From Streptomyces diastatochromogenes (GTDB taxonomy: Bacteria; Actinomycetota; Actinomycetes; Streptomycetales; Streptomycetaceae): a stretch of DNA of 64,000 nt. Of this stretch, positions 17,780-26,502 are shown piece after piece. The stretch is from positions 62,001 through 126,000 of the forward strand of contig NZ_MCGQ01000034.1 of the NCBI RefSeq assembly GCF_002242805.1, read 5' to 3'. How positions within the stretch are numbered: position 1 is the stretch's first letter; each line of letters starts with the position of its first letter. The position numbers and the translations under genes are program-made. A model generated the notes under the pieces. It saw only the letters and a list, made by a program, of their open reading frames with translations, was not told the origin of the DNA and did not search any database.

Positions 17780-18616
17780 TCAGATGCCGACCTTGATGCG
17801 CGTGAAGCGCTTCAGGGTGACACCGGCCTCGTCCAGCACCTTCTGGACCGACTTCTTGTTGTCCAGCGCGTAGGGCTGGCCGAGCAGCGTGGCGTCCTTG
17901 AAGAAGCCGTTGACGCGACCCTCGACGATCTTGGCGATCGCGGCCTCGGGCTTGCCCTCGGCGCGGGTGGTCTCCTCGGCGACGCGGCGCTCGGTCTCGA
18001 CGACCTCGGCCGGCACGTCCTCCTTGGAGAGGTACTTCGGCGCGAAGGCGGCGATGTGCTGGGCGATGCCCTTGGCGACCTCGGCGTTCGGCTTGTCCAG
18101 CTCGACGAGGACACCGATCTGCGGGGGCAGGTCGGGCATCGTGCGGTGCATGTAGGCCAGCACGAAGCCGTCGGCGAACTGCGCGAAGCGGTCCAGGACG
18201 ATCTTCTCGCCGAGGTTGGCGTTGGCCTCGTCCACGAACGCCTGGACGGTCTTGCCGGCCTCGATCTCGGAGGCGAGCAGGGCCTCGAGGTCGGCCGGGG
18301 AGCTCTTGGCGACGTGCTCGGCGATCGCCGTGGCGACGGCCTGGAACTTGTCGCCCTTGGCGACGAAGTCCGTCTCGCACTTCAGCTCGACCAGGACACC
18401 GGAGGAGTTGTCGTCGGCGATGATGGAGACCACGGCGCCGTTCTCGGCGGAGCGGCCCTCGCGCTTGGCGACGCCCTTCTGGCCCTTGATTCGCAGCGCC
18501 TCGACGGCCTTCTCGACGTTGCCCTCGGCCTCGTCCAGCGCCTTCTTGCAGTCCATCATGCCGGCGCCGGTCAGCTCACGGAGCTTCTTGACGTCGGCGG
18601 CGGTGTAGTTCGCCAT
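17780..18616 (-). CDS. tsf: Translation elongation factor Ts
   Basis: The product has 278 residues from ATG 18616, the normal length for Streptomyces. EF-Ts exchanges GDP for GTP on EF-Tu. The N-terminal UBA-like domain (YTAADVKKLRELTGAGMMDCKKAL) and the diagnostic core (VELKCETDFVAK) are present. The longer open frame upstream crosses the intergenic hairpins and is not used. Confidence 0.97.
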   Translation of the reverse strand: MANYTAADVKKLRELTGAGMMDCKKALDEAEGNVEKAVEALRIKGQKGVAKREGRSAENGAVVSIIADDNSSGVLVELKCETDFVAKGDKFQAVATAIAEHVAKSSPADLEALLASEIEAGKTVQAFVDEANANLGEKIVLDRFAQFADGFVLAYMHRTMPDLPPQIGVLVELDKPNAEVAKGIAQHIAAFAPKYLSKEDVPAEVVETERRVAEETTRAEGKPEAAIAKIVEGRVNGFFKDATLLGQPYALDNKKSVQKVLDEAGVTLKRFTRIKVGI

Positions 18617-18666
18617 GAGTCTGTGAGTCTTTCTCGAAGTCTTGGGAGATCGGAGATCGGTACGGT

Positions 18667-18753
18667 CTGCGGTCCACATGTGAACGTGGACCGCGGACGG
18701 CGTGTCGACCTACAGGTGAACAGCGGGGGCGGACTTCATGTCGCCGCCCCCGC
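18667..18753 (-). promoter_or_regulatory. Two hairpins in the rpsB-tsf gap
   Basis: The short gap between rpsB and tsf contains two stems: CTGCGGTCCAC with GTGGACCGCGG (18668-18695), and GCGGGGGCGG with CCGCCCCCGC (18723-18753). The second is a strong terminator-like structure immediately after the rpsB stop. They may set the ratio of S2 to EF-Ts by partial termination or by RNA processing; this is inferred from structure only. Confidence 0.65.
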
Positions 18754-18767
18754 CGTCAACACTGACG

Positions 18768-19688
18768 TCAGGCCTGCTCGCCCTCGGTGGCCGTCTCGGC
18801 CTCGGCCGCGGGGGCCTCGGCGGGAGCGGCCTCGGCGGCCGGAGCAGCCTCGGCCGGAGCCTCGGCAGCGGGAGCCTCGGCAGCCGGAGCCTCGGCGGCC
18901 GGAGCCTCGTCCTTCTTCTCACCCTCGAGCAGGTCGCGCTCCCACTCGGCGAGCGGCTCGCCCGCGGCCTTCTCGCCCTTGTCGCCGGTGGCGACGCCGG
19001 AACGGGCGATGAGGCCCTCGGCGACGGCGTCGGCGATCACACGGGTGAGCAGGGTGACGGAGCGGATCGCGTCGTCGTTGCCCGGGATCTTGTAGTCGAC
19101 CTCGTCGGGGTCGCAGTTGGTGTCGAGGATGGCGACGACCGGGATGTTGAGCTTCCGGGCCTCACCGACCGCGATGTGCTCCTTCTTGGTGTCCACGATC
19201 CAGACGGCGCTGGGCACCTTCTGCATCTCGCGGATACCACCGAGGGTCTTCTCCAGCTTGGCCTTCTCGCGCGAGAGCACGAGAAGCTCCTTCTTGGTCA
19301 GACCGGACGCGGCGACGTCCTCGAAGTCGATCTGCTCGAGCTCCTTGAGGCGCTGCAGACGCTTGTAGACGGTCGAGAAGTTGGTGAGCATGCCGCCCAG
19401 CCAGCGCTGGTTGACGAAGGGCATGCCGACGCGGGTGGCCTGCTCGGCGATGGCCTCCTGCGCCTGCTTCTTCGTGCCGACGAACATGACCGTGCCGCCG
19501 TGGGCGACGGTCTCCTTGACGAACTCGTAGGCGCGGTCGATGTACGACAGCGACTGGAGCAGGTCGATGATGTAGATGCCGTTGCGCTCGGTGAAGATGA
19601 AGCGCTTCATCTTCGGGTTCCAGCGACGGGTCTGGTGACCGAAGTGGACGCCGCTCTCCAGCAGCTCCCGCATCGTGACGACGGCCAT
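18768..19688 (-). CDS. rpsB: 30S ribosomal protein S2
   Basis: The product has 306 residues from ATG 19688, preceded by AAGGAG. The conserved S2 body (AVVTMRELLESGVHFGHQTR, RWLGGMLTNFSTV, NIPVVAILDTNCDPD) ends near residue 260. It is followed by about 45 residues made almost only of Ala, Glu and Pro in short repeats (EAPAAEAPAAEAP). That tail occurs in streptomycete S2 proteins and is probably disordered. It heads the rpsB-tsf unit. Confidence 0.97.
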   Translation of the reverse strand: MAVVTMRELLESGVHFGHQTRRWNPKMKRFIFTERNGIYIIDLLQSLSYIDRAYEFVKETVAHGGTVMFVGTKKQAQEAIAEQATRVGMPFVNQRWLGGMLTNFSTVYKRLQRLKELEQIDFEDVAASGLTKKELLVLSREKAKLEKTLGGIREMQKVPSAVWIVDTKKEHIAVGEARKLNIPVVAILDTNCDPDEVDYKIPGNDDAIRSVTLLTRVIADAVAEGLIARSGVATGDKGEKAAGEPLAEWERDLLEGEKKDEAPAAEAPAAEAPAAEAPAEAAPAAEAAPAEAPAAEAETATEGEQA

Positions 19689-19958
19689 GGCCGTATCTCC
19701 TTGAAGTTCTCGGTTGTGCCGCGGATGCCGGACGGCTCCCGCGCCTGACGCCCACCTGCGCCGTGCCACAAGGACCGAGAGGCGCTGACACCGGCTTGTG
19801 ATCACCAGATGTCGGGGCGTGCGAAGTCGACCCGGTGACCCGGATCGCCAGAAGAAGTGTACGGGACCGACGAGGCACCGGGTGACGCCGCTCTCCACAA
19901 CCGGTGAGTAGTCCACAGATCCCGGCCATGATCGGCGGGGGTGCGGGAGGGTTCTCGC

Positions 19959-20513
19959 ATGCGACGAGTGATGCGATGCGTGGGCGTGTGGGCGGTCTTG
20001 CTGCTGGTCTCGGCGGCGACGGCGCCGGCTCCCCCGGCCTGGGCCGCCCTGCCCCCACCGGCCCGTGAGGCACCGGTTCCGGCCATCGCCCGCACCTGGC
20101 CGGTGGGCGTCCGCCCACTGGTGCTAAGGGGCTGGCAGCCCCCGGCGACGGTGTACGGCCCCGGCCACCGGGGCGTCGACCTGGCCGCACCACCCGGTGC
20201 CCCGGTACGAGCGGTAGCGGCCGGCCGGGTGACCTTCGCGGGCCGCGTGGCCGGGCGTGGCGTGGTGTCGCTCCAACTGACGGGGACGAACCTGCGTACG
20301 ACATACGAGCCGGTCAGCCCGTCGGTGCGAAAGGGGGACGCGGTGGGGGCGGGCGAGACGATGGGCACGGTCGAGGCAACGGGGTCACACTGCTCCGACA
20401 CATGCGTGCACTGGGGCCTGCTCAGCGGCGAGACCTACCTGGACCCCTTGTCCTTGCTACCGCCGTGGCTCCTGCAGAGGGGTCCGTCGAGACTGCTGCC
20501 GGTACTTACTTAG
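19959..20513 (+). CDS. Secreted M23-family (LytM) peptidase-like protein
   Basis: The product has 184 residues from ATG 19959, chosen because GGAGGG lies seven bases upstream. It has a signal peptide (about 1-30) and an M23 domain with GPGHRGVDLAAPPG (metal-binding His and Asp) and the C-terminal HWGL that completes the zinc site. The middle HxH context appears as CVHWGLL. Such enzymes cut peptidoglycan cross-bridges; those with incomplete sites act as regulators. It is divergent from rpsB and precedes a terminator-like hairpin. Confidence 0.82.
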   Translation: MRRVMRCVGVWAVLLLVSAATAPAPPAWAALPPPAREAPVPAIARTWPVGVRPLVLRGWQPPATVYGPGHRGVDLAAPPGAPVRAVAAGRVTFAGRVAGRGVVSLQLTGTNLRTTYEPVSPSVRKGDAVGAGETMGTVEATGSHCSDTCVHWGLLSGETYLDPLSLLPPWLLQRGPSRLLPVLT

Positions 20514-20524
20514 CTGCGGGCAGT

Positions 20525-20545
20525 CGTGCCGCTAGGGGCGGCACG
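20525..20545 (+). terminator. Terminator hairpin after the M23 gene
   Basis: CGTGCCGC and GCGGCACG form an eight-base stem with a five-base loop twelve bases after the stop codon. It has no T run. Confidence 0.65.
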
Positions 20546-20551
20546 GGTGGG

Positions 20552-20661
20552 CGATGGGGGTCCCCCGCTCGAGCGAAGCCGAGAGTGGGGGAGGCACCCC
20601 GCAAGCGCGGGCAAGCGACCCCACCCCCGCCCAGCCGCAGCCGCAGCCGCAGCCGCAGCCG
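20552..20661. repeat. Palindromic intergenic repeat plus CAGCCG hexamer tandem
   Basis: 20552-20628 is a GC-rich palindromic block (GATGGGGGTCCCCC, GCTCGAGCGAAGCCGAGAG, TGGGGGAGGCACCCC) of a type I recall as dispersed in streptomycete genomes. It is followed at 20632-20661 by five perfect copies of CAGCCG, ending just before the TetR stop codon. The first part can fold as a large cruciform between two convergent genes. Confidence 0.7.
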
Positions 20662-20664
20662 ACG

Positions 20665-21246
20665 TCAGCCCCTCACACCCCGCAGAGCCATAGCCACCGC
20701 AGCGTCCGTCACCACAGAAGGATCCTCAGCGGCACCCAACTCGATCCGCCGCACAGCCGCATCCACAACCCCCTGCAGCAACATCGCCGCCAGCCGAGGC
20801 TGCCCGTGCCCCATGTCCCCCAACGCCTCGACGACCATCGCGACCAGCCCCCCGTGCGCGGCCCGGATCTTCTCCCGCGCCCCCGCGTCCAGCTCGCTCG
20901 CCGAGATGGCCACCACAGCCCGGTGCCGCCGGTCCCCGACCAGCGCCAGCTGCTGCCGCACATACGCCTCGACCTTGCCCTCGGCCGACGGCGCCCGCTC
21001 CATCGCCGACGCGACCTCCGCCGCCCAGACGGGGAAGTCGACCTCGCACAGCTCCTCGACCACGGCGGCCCGCGAGCGGAAGTACTCGTACACGGACGAC
21101 CGCGCCAGCCCCGTCCGCTCGGCGAGGGCCGGGAAGGTCAGCGCCTCCGTCCCGCCCTCGGACAGCAGGGACCGAGCCGCGTCCAGCAGGGCGGCTCGCT
21201 GCATCGACCGGTGCTCGGCCACGGAGGCCGCTCGAATCCTTGGCAC
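20665..21246 (-). CDS. TetR-family transcriptional regulator
   Basis: The product has 193 residues if GTG 21246 is the start; a GTG at 21255 is an alternative. The N-terminal helix-turn-helix reads ALLDAARSLLSEGGTEALTFP followed by ALAERTGLARSSVYEYFRSRAAV, the usual TetR recognition helix. The C-terminal ligand and dimer domain is not recognisable. It lies downstream of whiG on the same strand with a gap of about 40 bases, so it may be read from the whiG promoter. Confidence 0.85.
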   Translation of the reverse strand: MPRIRAASVAEHRSMQRAALLDAARSLLSEGGTEALTFPALAERTGLARSSVYEYFRSRAAVVEELCEVDFPVWAAEVASAMERAPSAEGKVEAYVRQQLALVGDRRHRAVVAISASELDAGAREKIRAAHGGLVAMVVEALGDMGHGQPRLAAMLLQGVVDAAVRRIELGAAEDPSVVTDAAVAMALRGVRG

Positions 21247-21286
21247 GTCAACCACTTTACGGACCACCCACCCCGGAAGGGAGGAG

Positions 21287-22129
21287 TCAGCGCCCGAAGC
21301 TCGCCAGCTTGGCCCGCAGCTGCAGCACCGACTTGGTGTGGATCTGGCTGACCCGGCTCTCGGTGACCCCGAGCACGTTGCCGATCTCGGCGAGGGTGAG
21401 CCCCTCGTAGTAGTAGAGCGTGACGACGGTCTTCTCCCGCTCGGGCAGCGTGTTGATCGCCCGCGCCAGGAACCGCCGCAGCTCCCGGTCCTCGGCCACC
21501 TCCACCGGATTGTCGGCGGCGGTGTCCTCCAGCGTGTCCATGAGGCTGAGCCGGTCCCCGCCCTCGCCGCCGACATGCAGCAGCTCCTCCAGGGCGACCA
21601 CGTTGGCCAGCGACAACTGGCTGAACACGGCATGGAGTTCGTCGACCTCCATGCCAAGCTCGGTGGCGACCTCCCCTTCCGTCGGCGTCCGCCGCAGCCG
21701 CGCCTCCAGGGTGGCGTAGGCCCGCTCGACGTTCCGCGCCTTCTGCCGGACGGACCGGGGGATCCAGTCCAGCGCCCGCAACTCGTCGATCATCGCGCCC
21801 CGGATGCGGGTGATCGCGTACGTCTCGAACTTGATCTCCCGGTCGATGTCGAACTTCTCGATCGCGTCGATCAGCCCGAACACCCCCGAGGAGACGAAGT
21901 CGGCCTGCTCCACATTGGGCGGCAGGCCGACGCTCACCCGGCCCGCCACGTACTTGACGAGCGGCGAGTAGTGCAGGATCAGCTGCTCCCGCAGCCGGTC
22001 GTCCCCCGTCGCCTTGTACGACCGCCACAGCTCGTCGAGCGTCGAGGGAGCGGGCGGCCGCACGCTGCCACCGTCGCGGACGGCTGGGGGGATCGCCGCC
22101 CGGTCGGACCCGGAGGTGTGCTGGGGCAT
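21287..22129 (-). CDS. whiG: RNA polymerase sigma factor WhiG
   Basis: The product has 280 residues from ATG 22129, with AAGGCGA upstream. It belongs to the FliA/WhiG sigma group: region 2 (LILHYSPLVKYVAGRVSVGL, IEKFDIDREIKFETYAITRIRG), region 3 and region 4 (LPEREKTVVTLYYYEGLTLAEIGNVLGVTESRVSQIH) are complete. In Streptomyces WhiG commits aerial hyphae to sporulation and is held by the anti-sigma RsiG with cyclic di-GMP. The gene is a strong marker of the genus. Confidence 0.95.
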   Translation of the reverse strand: MPQHTSGSDRAAIPPAVRDGGSVRPPAPSTLDELWRSYKATGDDRLREQLILHYSPLVKYVAGRVSVGLPPNVEQADFVSSGVFGLIDAIEKFDIDREIKFETYAITRIRGAMIDELRALDWIPRSVRQKARNVERAYATLEARLRRTPTEGEVATELGMEVDELHAVFSQLSLANVVALEELLHVGGEGGDRLSLMDTLEDTAADNPVEVAEDRELRRFLARAINTLPEREKTVVTLYYYEGLTLAEIGNVLGVTESRVSQIHTKSVLQLRAKLASFGR

Positions 22130-22392
22130 TCGTCGCCTTGTGCCGTTCTGCCGTACCTGAGTGAGCTGTCGGTCTGATGTCGAGTTGGCGCGGTCTGCGC
22201 CGGGGCTTTCGTGAGCGTAGCGTGACCGAGGAGTCGCGGTGTGCGAACAGTGAGGGTCCACCCCTGCGCGGGCCCCTTCCATTGCTCGCACCACCGCACT
22301 CCGCAGCTCGCTCTGCGTGACCGGGCAAAGGGGTCAACTCCGGGAAATCCCAAGGGCGTAGGGGATTCCCCCGGACGGCCGAACCCGCTCGG

Positions 22393-23541
22393 TCAGCACG
22401 GACCGTGACGGCTCCGGGCCGAGATCATCGCCTGGCGTGTCAACTTCCAGCCGTCGCCGTGTCGTTCGACGTAACCAAGTGCTCGGAGTTCGTACAGCCT
22501 CGCGATCGCGTCGTCGGGCGTGGTGCGCGCGCCGCACGCGATCTCCCCGACGGGGGCCGCACGGCTGCCGGGCAGGGCGGCGAGGACGGCCCGGGCGGCC
22601 GGTTCCAGCAGGTCACGCGGGAGTACGGGGCCTCGTCTGGGCGGGGCCAGCTCGCCGATGTCGCCCACGAGTTCGACGACGTCGGCGGCGTCGGTGACCA
22701 GGACGGCCTCGCCGCGCAGCAGCTCGTGCACGCCGGCGGAGAGTCCGCTGGTGACGGGCCCGGGCACGCCCATCGTGTACCTCCCGAGGCGGGCGGCGGC
22801 CCGAGCGGTGACCAGCGAGCCGCTGCGGCAGGCGGCCTCCACGACGACGGTGCCCCGGGTGAGCGCCGCGATCACTCTGTTCCGCAGGATGAACCGGCTC
22901 GGGGTCGGATGATCACCGGGCGGCAACTCCCCGACCACCAGCCCCTGTTCCGCGATCCTGTTGATCAGGGCGGTGTGGCCGCGGGGGTAGGGCCGGTCGA
23001 CGCCGCAGGCCAGGACGGCGACGGTGGCTCCGCCGGCGGCGAGGGCGCCGCGGTGGGCCGCTCCGTCGATCCCATAGGCGCCGCCCGACACGACGACCCA
23101 GCCCCGCTCGGCCAGCCCGGAGGCGAGGGTGGCCGCGACGTGGGCGCCGTACTCGGTGCAGGCGCGTGCGCCCACGACGGCGACGGACCTGAGCGCCCAC
23201 ATCCGCAGACCGGCCGGCCCGCGCACCCAGAGCCCCGTGGGCCGGGCGTCCCCGAGATCGTCGAGCTGCCTCGGCCACTCCGCGTCCCCGGGACAGACGA
23301 ACCGCACCCCGGCCGCCCGCGCCACGTCGAGATCACGCTCCGGCTCGGCCCGCCGGGCCCGCCCGACCAGCCCGCCCCACCGGGTCCCGCTCACCCCCGG
23401 CAACGGCTCCCCACCGTCCCGCAGCCGCCGCACCACCTCCCCCACCCCGTACTCCCGCAGCCACCGCCCACCGACCTCGTCCCCGGGCTCGATGACCCGG
23501 GCGAGGAAGACCCGGGCCATCAGCTCACCCTCTCCGGTCAT
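22393..23541 (-). CDS. dprA: DNA-processing protein DprA
   Basis: The product has 382 residues. DprA loads RecA on incoming single-stranded DNA during transformation. The Rossmann core shows VAVVGARACTEYG, VVSGGAYGIDGAAHRGAL and the conserved PRGHTALINRI, RFILRNRVIAALT and EAACRSGSLVTA. A C-terminal winged helix (ARTTPDDAIARLYELRALGYVER) follows. Its ATG overlaps the stop of comM by ATGA, so it is normally coupled to comM. The element inserted in comM lies upstream and may cut off its original transcription. Confidence 0.93.
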   Translation of the reverse strand: MTGEGELMARVFLARVIEPGDEVGGRWLREYGVGEVVRRLRDGGEPLPGVSGTRWGGLVGRARRAEPERDLDVARAAGVRFVCPGDAEWPRQLDDLGDARPTGLWVRGPAGLRMWALRSVAVVGARACTEYGAHVAATLASGLAERGWVVVSGGAYGIDGAAHRGALAAGGATVAVLACGVDRPYPRGHTALINRIAEQGLVVGELPPGDHPTPSRFILRNRVIAALTRGTVVVEAACRSGSLVTARAAARLGRYTMGVPGPVTSGLSAGVHELLRGEAVLVTDAADVVELVGDIGELAPPRRGPVLPRDLLEPAARAVLAALPGSRAAPVGEIACGARTTPDDAIARLYELRALGYVERHGDGWKLTRQAMISARSRHGPC

Positions 23542-24430
23542 GTCAGGGCCCCGAGGGCCATGGGCACGCCCCTCGGCACTCCGGTGCGCAGTTGCAGGGC
23601 GAGGCAGACGTCGGCGGCGTCCGGGCGGTCGTGGCCGACAAGGTCCGCGACCGTCCAGGCCACGCGCAGCACCCGGTCGATCCCGCGGGCCGTGAGCACG
23701 CCCCGCTCGAGGTTGCGTTCGGCCTCGTCCATCGCGCCGGCGGCGGCATGGAAGCGGCTGCGCAGCTCCCGTCCGGGCACCTCGCTATTGGTGCGCCAGG
23801 GGGTTCCGGCGAGCCGGACGGCCGCCCGCTCCCGGGCCGCCCCGACCCGGTCGGCGACGGTCGCGGTGGACTCGCCCCGGGCACCGGGTTCGGTGAGCTG
23901 GGCGCGGGTGACCGGGTCGACCTCGACCCGCAGGTCGACCCGGTCCAGCAGCGGGCCGGACAGCCGGGCCTGGTAGCGCCGGATCGCCGACGGCGGGCAG
24001 TCGCACAGGGAGTCCCGTTGCGAGAAGCGTCCGCAGGGGCAGGGGTTGGCCGCCAGGACCATGAGGAACCGCGCGGGGAACCGGACCACGCCCGCGCTGC
24101 GCGCGATCACCACGTGTCCGGACTCCAGCGGCTGCCGCAGGGCGTCCAGGGTCTGGCTGTGGAACTCGGGCGCCTCGTCGAGGAACAGCACGCCCCGGTG
24201 CGCGAGGGAGACCGCACCGGGCCGTGCGATGCCCGGGCCGCCGCCGACGAGTGACTGCATCGTGGCCGAGTGGTGCGGGGCGCAGTAGGGCGCGACATCG
24301 AGCAGCGGCTTGCCCGGAGGCAGCAGCCCGGCCACCGAGTGGACCGCGGTGACCTCCAGGGACGCCTCCCGGGTGAGCCGGGGAAGGACGGCGGGCAGGC
24401 GTTCGGCGAGCATGGTCTTGCCCGCGCCCG
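23538..24430 (-). pseudogene. comM: comM 3' half (split by element)
   Basis: This is the C-terminal part of a YifB/ComM AAA+ protein. The frame enters from the attL core as GAGKTMLAERLPAVLPRL, the second half of a Walker A motif, and continues through VLFLDEAPEFHSQTLDALRQPLE (Walker B and sensor), the CPCGRFSQRDSLCDCPPSAIRRY zinc-like loop and the C-terminal Mg-chelatase domain. The first available Met is at 24413. The other half lies at 33569-34308; joined through the core the reading frame is restored. ComM is a branch-migration helicase helping integration of transformed DNA. In this arrangement no complete protein is made. Confidence 0.93.
23539..23541 (-). promoter_or_regulatory. ATGA overlap of comM stop and dprA start
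   Basis: The dprA ATG (23541-23539) shares bases with the comM TGA (23540-23538). This shows that dprA translation evolved to depend on ribosomes finishing comM. Confidence 0.85.
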
Positions 24431-24455
24431 CTGGTGCACACTGTTCGAGACAGAA
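24424..24455. other. attL of the element
   Basis: The core is 24424-24430. On the element side the sequence GGTGCACACT (24433-24442) and GAGACAG (24447-24453) mirror motifs at attR. GAGACAG begins 17 bases from the core, almost the same distance as its counterpart at the other end. Confidence 0.85.
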
Positions 24456-24466
24456 AGGCTCCGTCA

Positions 24467-26017
24467 GTGATCCCAGCTCAATCCCGCCCGCTTCGCGCCG
24501 CTATCTATTGTCGTCTGTCCCGTGACGACGATTCCTCTACCTCTATTACTACGCAGGAGTCTGACGCCCGCGCATGGTGCCAGCTTCGCGGCTATGAAGT
24601 GGTCATGGTCCGGCATGACGTCGGCGTGAGCGGCAGTGTCCGGCCGGAGGACCGTGCAGGGTTCGGGGAGATCGTTGGCGCACTCAGCGGCATTGATGTA
24701 GTCGTTGCTCGCAGCGTCGACCGCTTTTCGCGCGTTACTTCGCACTTCGCTTCTCTGGTCGAATTGCTCGACAAGCGCAGCACCACCCTGGCCGACGTTC
24801 AGGGGCAAGCAGACCTCACGTCGCCGTACGGCCGGTTCGTCGTCACGCTGATGGTTGCCTTTGCCCAGCTCGAACGGGAAACCATCCAACAGCGCATCCT
24901 GCGTAGCCGTGTGGAGCTGCGCCAGGGTGGCAAGTGGCTGGGTGGCGCTGCCCCCTACGGGTTCCGCGTGGTACCGGACGGCGAAGGAAACAAGCGGCTC
25001 GACGTAGACGAGACTGCCGCCGAAGTGCTCCGCAACGTAATCGAGCGAATCAACGAGGGACACACGCTCAGCGCCGAAGTGGACCGGCTGAATTCGTCCG
25101 GCGTGCTCTCCCCGGGCGACTACCGCAAGGTTCAGCGGGGCGAGGCTCTGCCGGAAAAGCGCGCCCAGTGGACCTATTCCGCGATCTATCAGCACCTGCG
25201 AAGTGAAGTGCTGCGCGGTTATCGGGTACAGGGCAAGCGCGATTCCCGCCGTGTCGTCCGAGACAGCGAAGGAAAGCCCGTTCGTGTCGGTCCGGCGCTG
25301 ATCGATGACAAGACATGGCGCACGCTGCAAGCCACGCTGAATGCGAACGGCGTTGAAACGAAGCGCCCGCGCAAGAAAGCAACCATGCTCCTGCACGTCG
25401 CCTGGTGCACGGCATGTGACGATGTCATGCACTACAACACGCGCGTCTATAAGGACCGGCGCATGGACCAGTACGCCTGTCCGGCAGCGCGAGACAAGAG
25501 CCGTCGAGACAAGTGCGCAGGAATCAGCGTGAATGCCGAACGGGTCGAGGCCGAGGTAGAAACCTGGTTGCTCCGCAACTTCGGCCACATGCCCTACACA
25601 GAGCGCGTGCTGATCGGTGGCAACGACACGGCGTCAGTAATCGAAGAACTAGAGGGCGACATTGCCGAACTTGCGGCGAGCCTGGTTGGCCTGCGTGGCG
25701 CTGCGAAAGCTGCCGTACTCGCCCAGCTCGAATCCCGCCAGGAAGCGCTAGAAGAGGCACAGGCAGAGCCAGCCAGCGAGCCTGAATGGCGCTGGGTGCC
25801 GACCGGCGAAACGGTGGCGGAGCGCTGGCACAACGCCGACACGGCCGGTAAGCGGGTACTCCTGCTATCCATGCACATTCGGGCGGGCATTGCTCCGGCG
25901 ACAAAGGGACGGCGCTGGGACCCGGAGCGCGTCAGCGTAGGCGTGCACATTGATGACCCAGCGGCTGAGGCTGCTGACGCTGTCCTGCGGGAAGAGTTCT
26001 TGTCCGACATGGTCTAG
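24467..26017 (+). CDS. Large serine recombinase (integrase)
   Basis: The product has 516 residues from GTG 24467, which follows GAAAGG by eight bases; an upstream in-frame GTG at 24434 lies inside attL. The N-terminal resolvase domain has the catalytic serine in AIYCRLSRD (about residue 18) and VARSVDRFSRV with catalytic arginines. The recombinase domain (about 160-290), a zinc ribbon (CTACDDVM then CPAARDKSRRDKC, about 335-375) and a coiled coil (VIEELEGDIAELAASLVGLR, about 400-440) follow in the order known for phiC31-type integrases. It should catalyse attP x attB integration into comM. It is the only recombinase in the element. Confidence 0.96.
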   Translation: MIPAQSRPLRAAIYCRLSRDDDSSTSITTQESDARAWCQLRGYEVVMVRHDVGVSGSVRPEDRAGFGEIVGALSGIDVVVARSVDRFSRVTSHFASLVELLDKRSTTLADVQGQADLTSPYGRFVVTLMVAFAQLERETIQQRILRSRVELRQGGKWLGGAAPYGFRVVPDGEGNKRLDVDETAAEVLRNVIERINEGHTLSAEVDRLNSSGVLSPGDYRKVQRGEALPEKRAQWTYSAIYQHLRSEVLRGYRVQGKRDSRRVVRDSEGKPVRVGPALIDDKTWRTLQATLNANGVETKRPRKKATMLLHVAWCTACDDVMHYNTRVYKDRRMDQYACPAARDKSRRDKCAGISVNAERVEAEVETWLLRNFGHMPYTERVLIGGNDTASVIEELEGDIAELAASLVGLRGAAKAAVLAQLESRQEALEEAQAEPASEPEWRWVPTGETVAERWHNADTAGKRVLLLSMHIRAGIAPATKGRRWDPERVSVGVHIDDPAAEAADAVLREEFLSDMV

Positions 26018-26044
26018 GCGCCCCCGAGCACCCGTACAGACCAC

Positions 26045-26058
26045 TAGGGACGTCCCTA
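26045..26058. promoter_or_regulatory. 14-bp perfect palindrome, possible operator
   Basis: TAGGGACGTCCCTA is a perfect palindrome between the integrase gene and the next small gene, directly before its ribosome-binding site. It may bind a dimeric regulator such as one of the element-encoded HTH proteins. Confidence 0.5.
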
Positions 26059-26071
26059 TGAAAGGAAGACA

Positions 26072-26263
26072 ATGGAAAACGACCGCGCACTTCCGTACAT
26101 GCTCACCGCCGAAGGCTGGGATAGCTCGGGCGACACCCACGCTGCCTATGACCAGCGGGCCACGCTGTGCGCCCTCCCGGCGCCGAGGCTGTGGGACGGC
26201 CCGGAGCAGGGCGTGCCGACATGCCCGGAGTGCCGGAAGGTACTGGCGGCCGTAGGCAACTGA
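26072..26263 (+). CDS. Small element protein with CxxC motif
   Basis: The product has 63 residues from an ATG with a good ribosome-binding site (AAAGGAAG). It contains PTCPECRKVLAAVGN at the end, half of a zinc knuckle, and an N-terminal acidic segment. The family is not recognised. It is followed by a terminator hairpin, so integrase and this gene may form the left transcription unit. Confidence 0.65.
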   Translation: MENDRALPYMLTAEGWDSSGDTHAAYDQRATLCALPAPRLWDGPEQGVPTCPECRKVLAAVGN

Positions 26264-26273
26264 GCGCCCCTCT

Positions 26274-26318
26274 GAGCCCCGCTGAGCGGTCCCCTGGTGG
26301 ATCTGCCCGGCGGGGCTC
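26274..26318 (+). terminator. Terminator hairpin
   Basis: GAGCCCCGC (26274-26282) pairs with GCGGGGCTC (26310-26318) and is followed by TTTC. It ends the integrase transcription unit. Confidence 0.75.
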
Positions 26319-26502
26319 TTTCATGCCCGCAGACAGGCGCCCAGTAATCGACACGACCGAGGAACTGCGAGCGGGCCGCTAGTCCCTGCTCAGCGCTACG
26401 GCCCGCCACTGGGTCAGCAAGTGACCTGGCTCACAAAGTTACCTGGCTGTTATGTGCGGCGAGCCGCTGACCAGGCAAAACAGCAGCCGCGACGATCACC
26501 GG

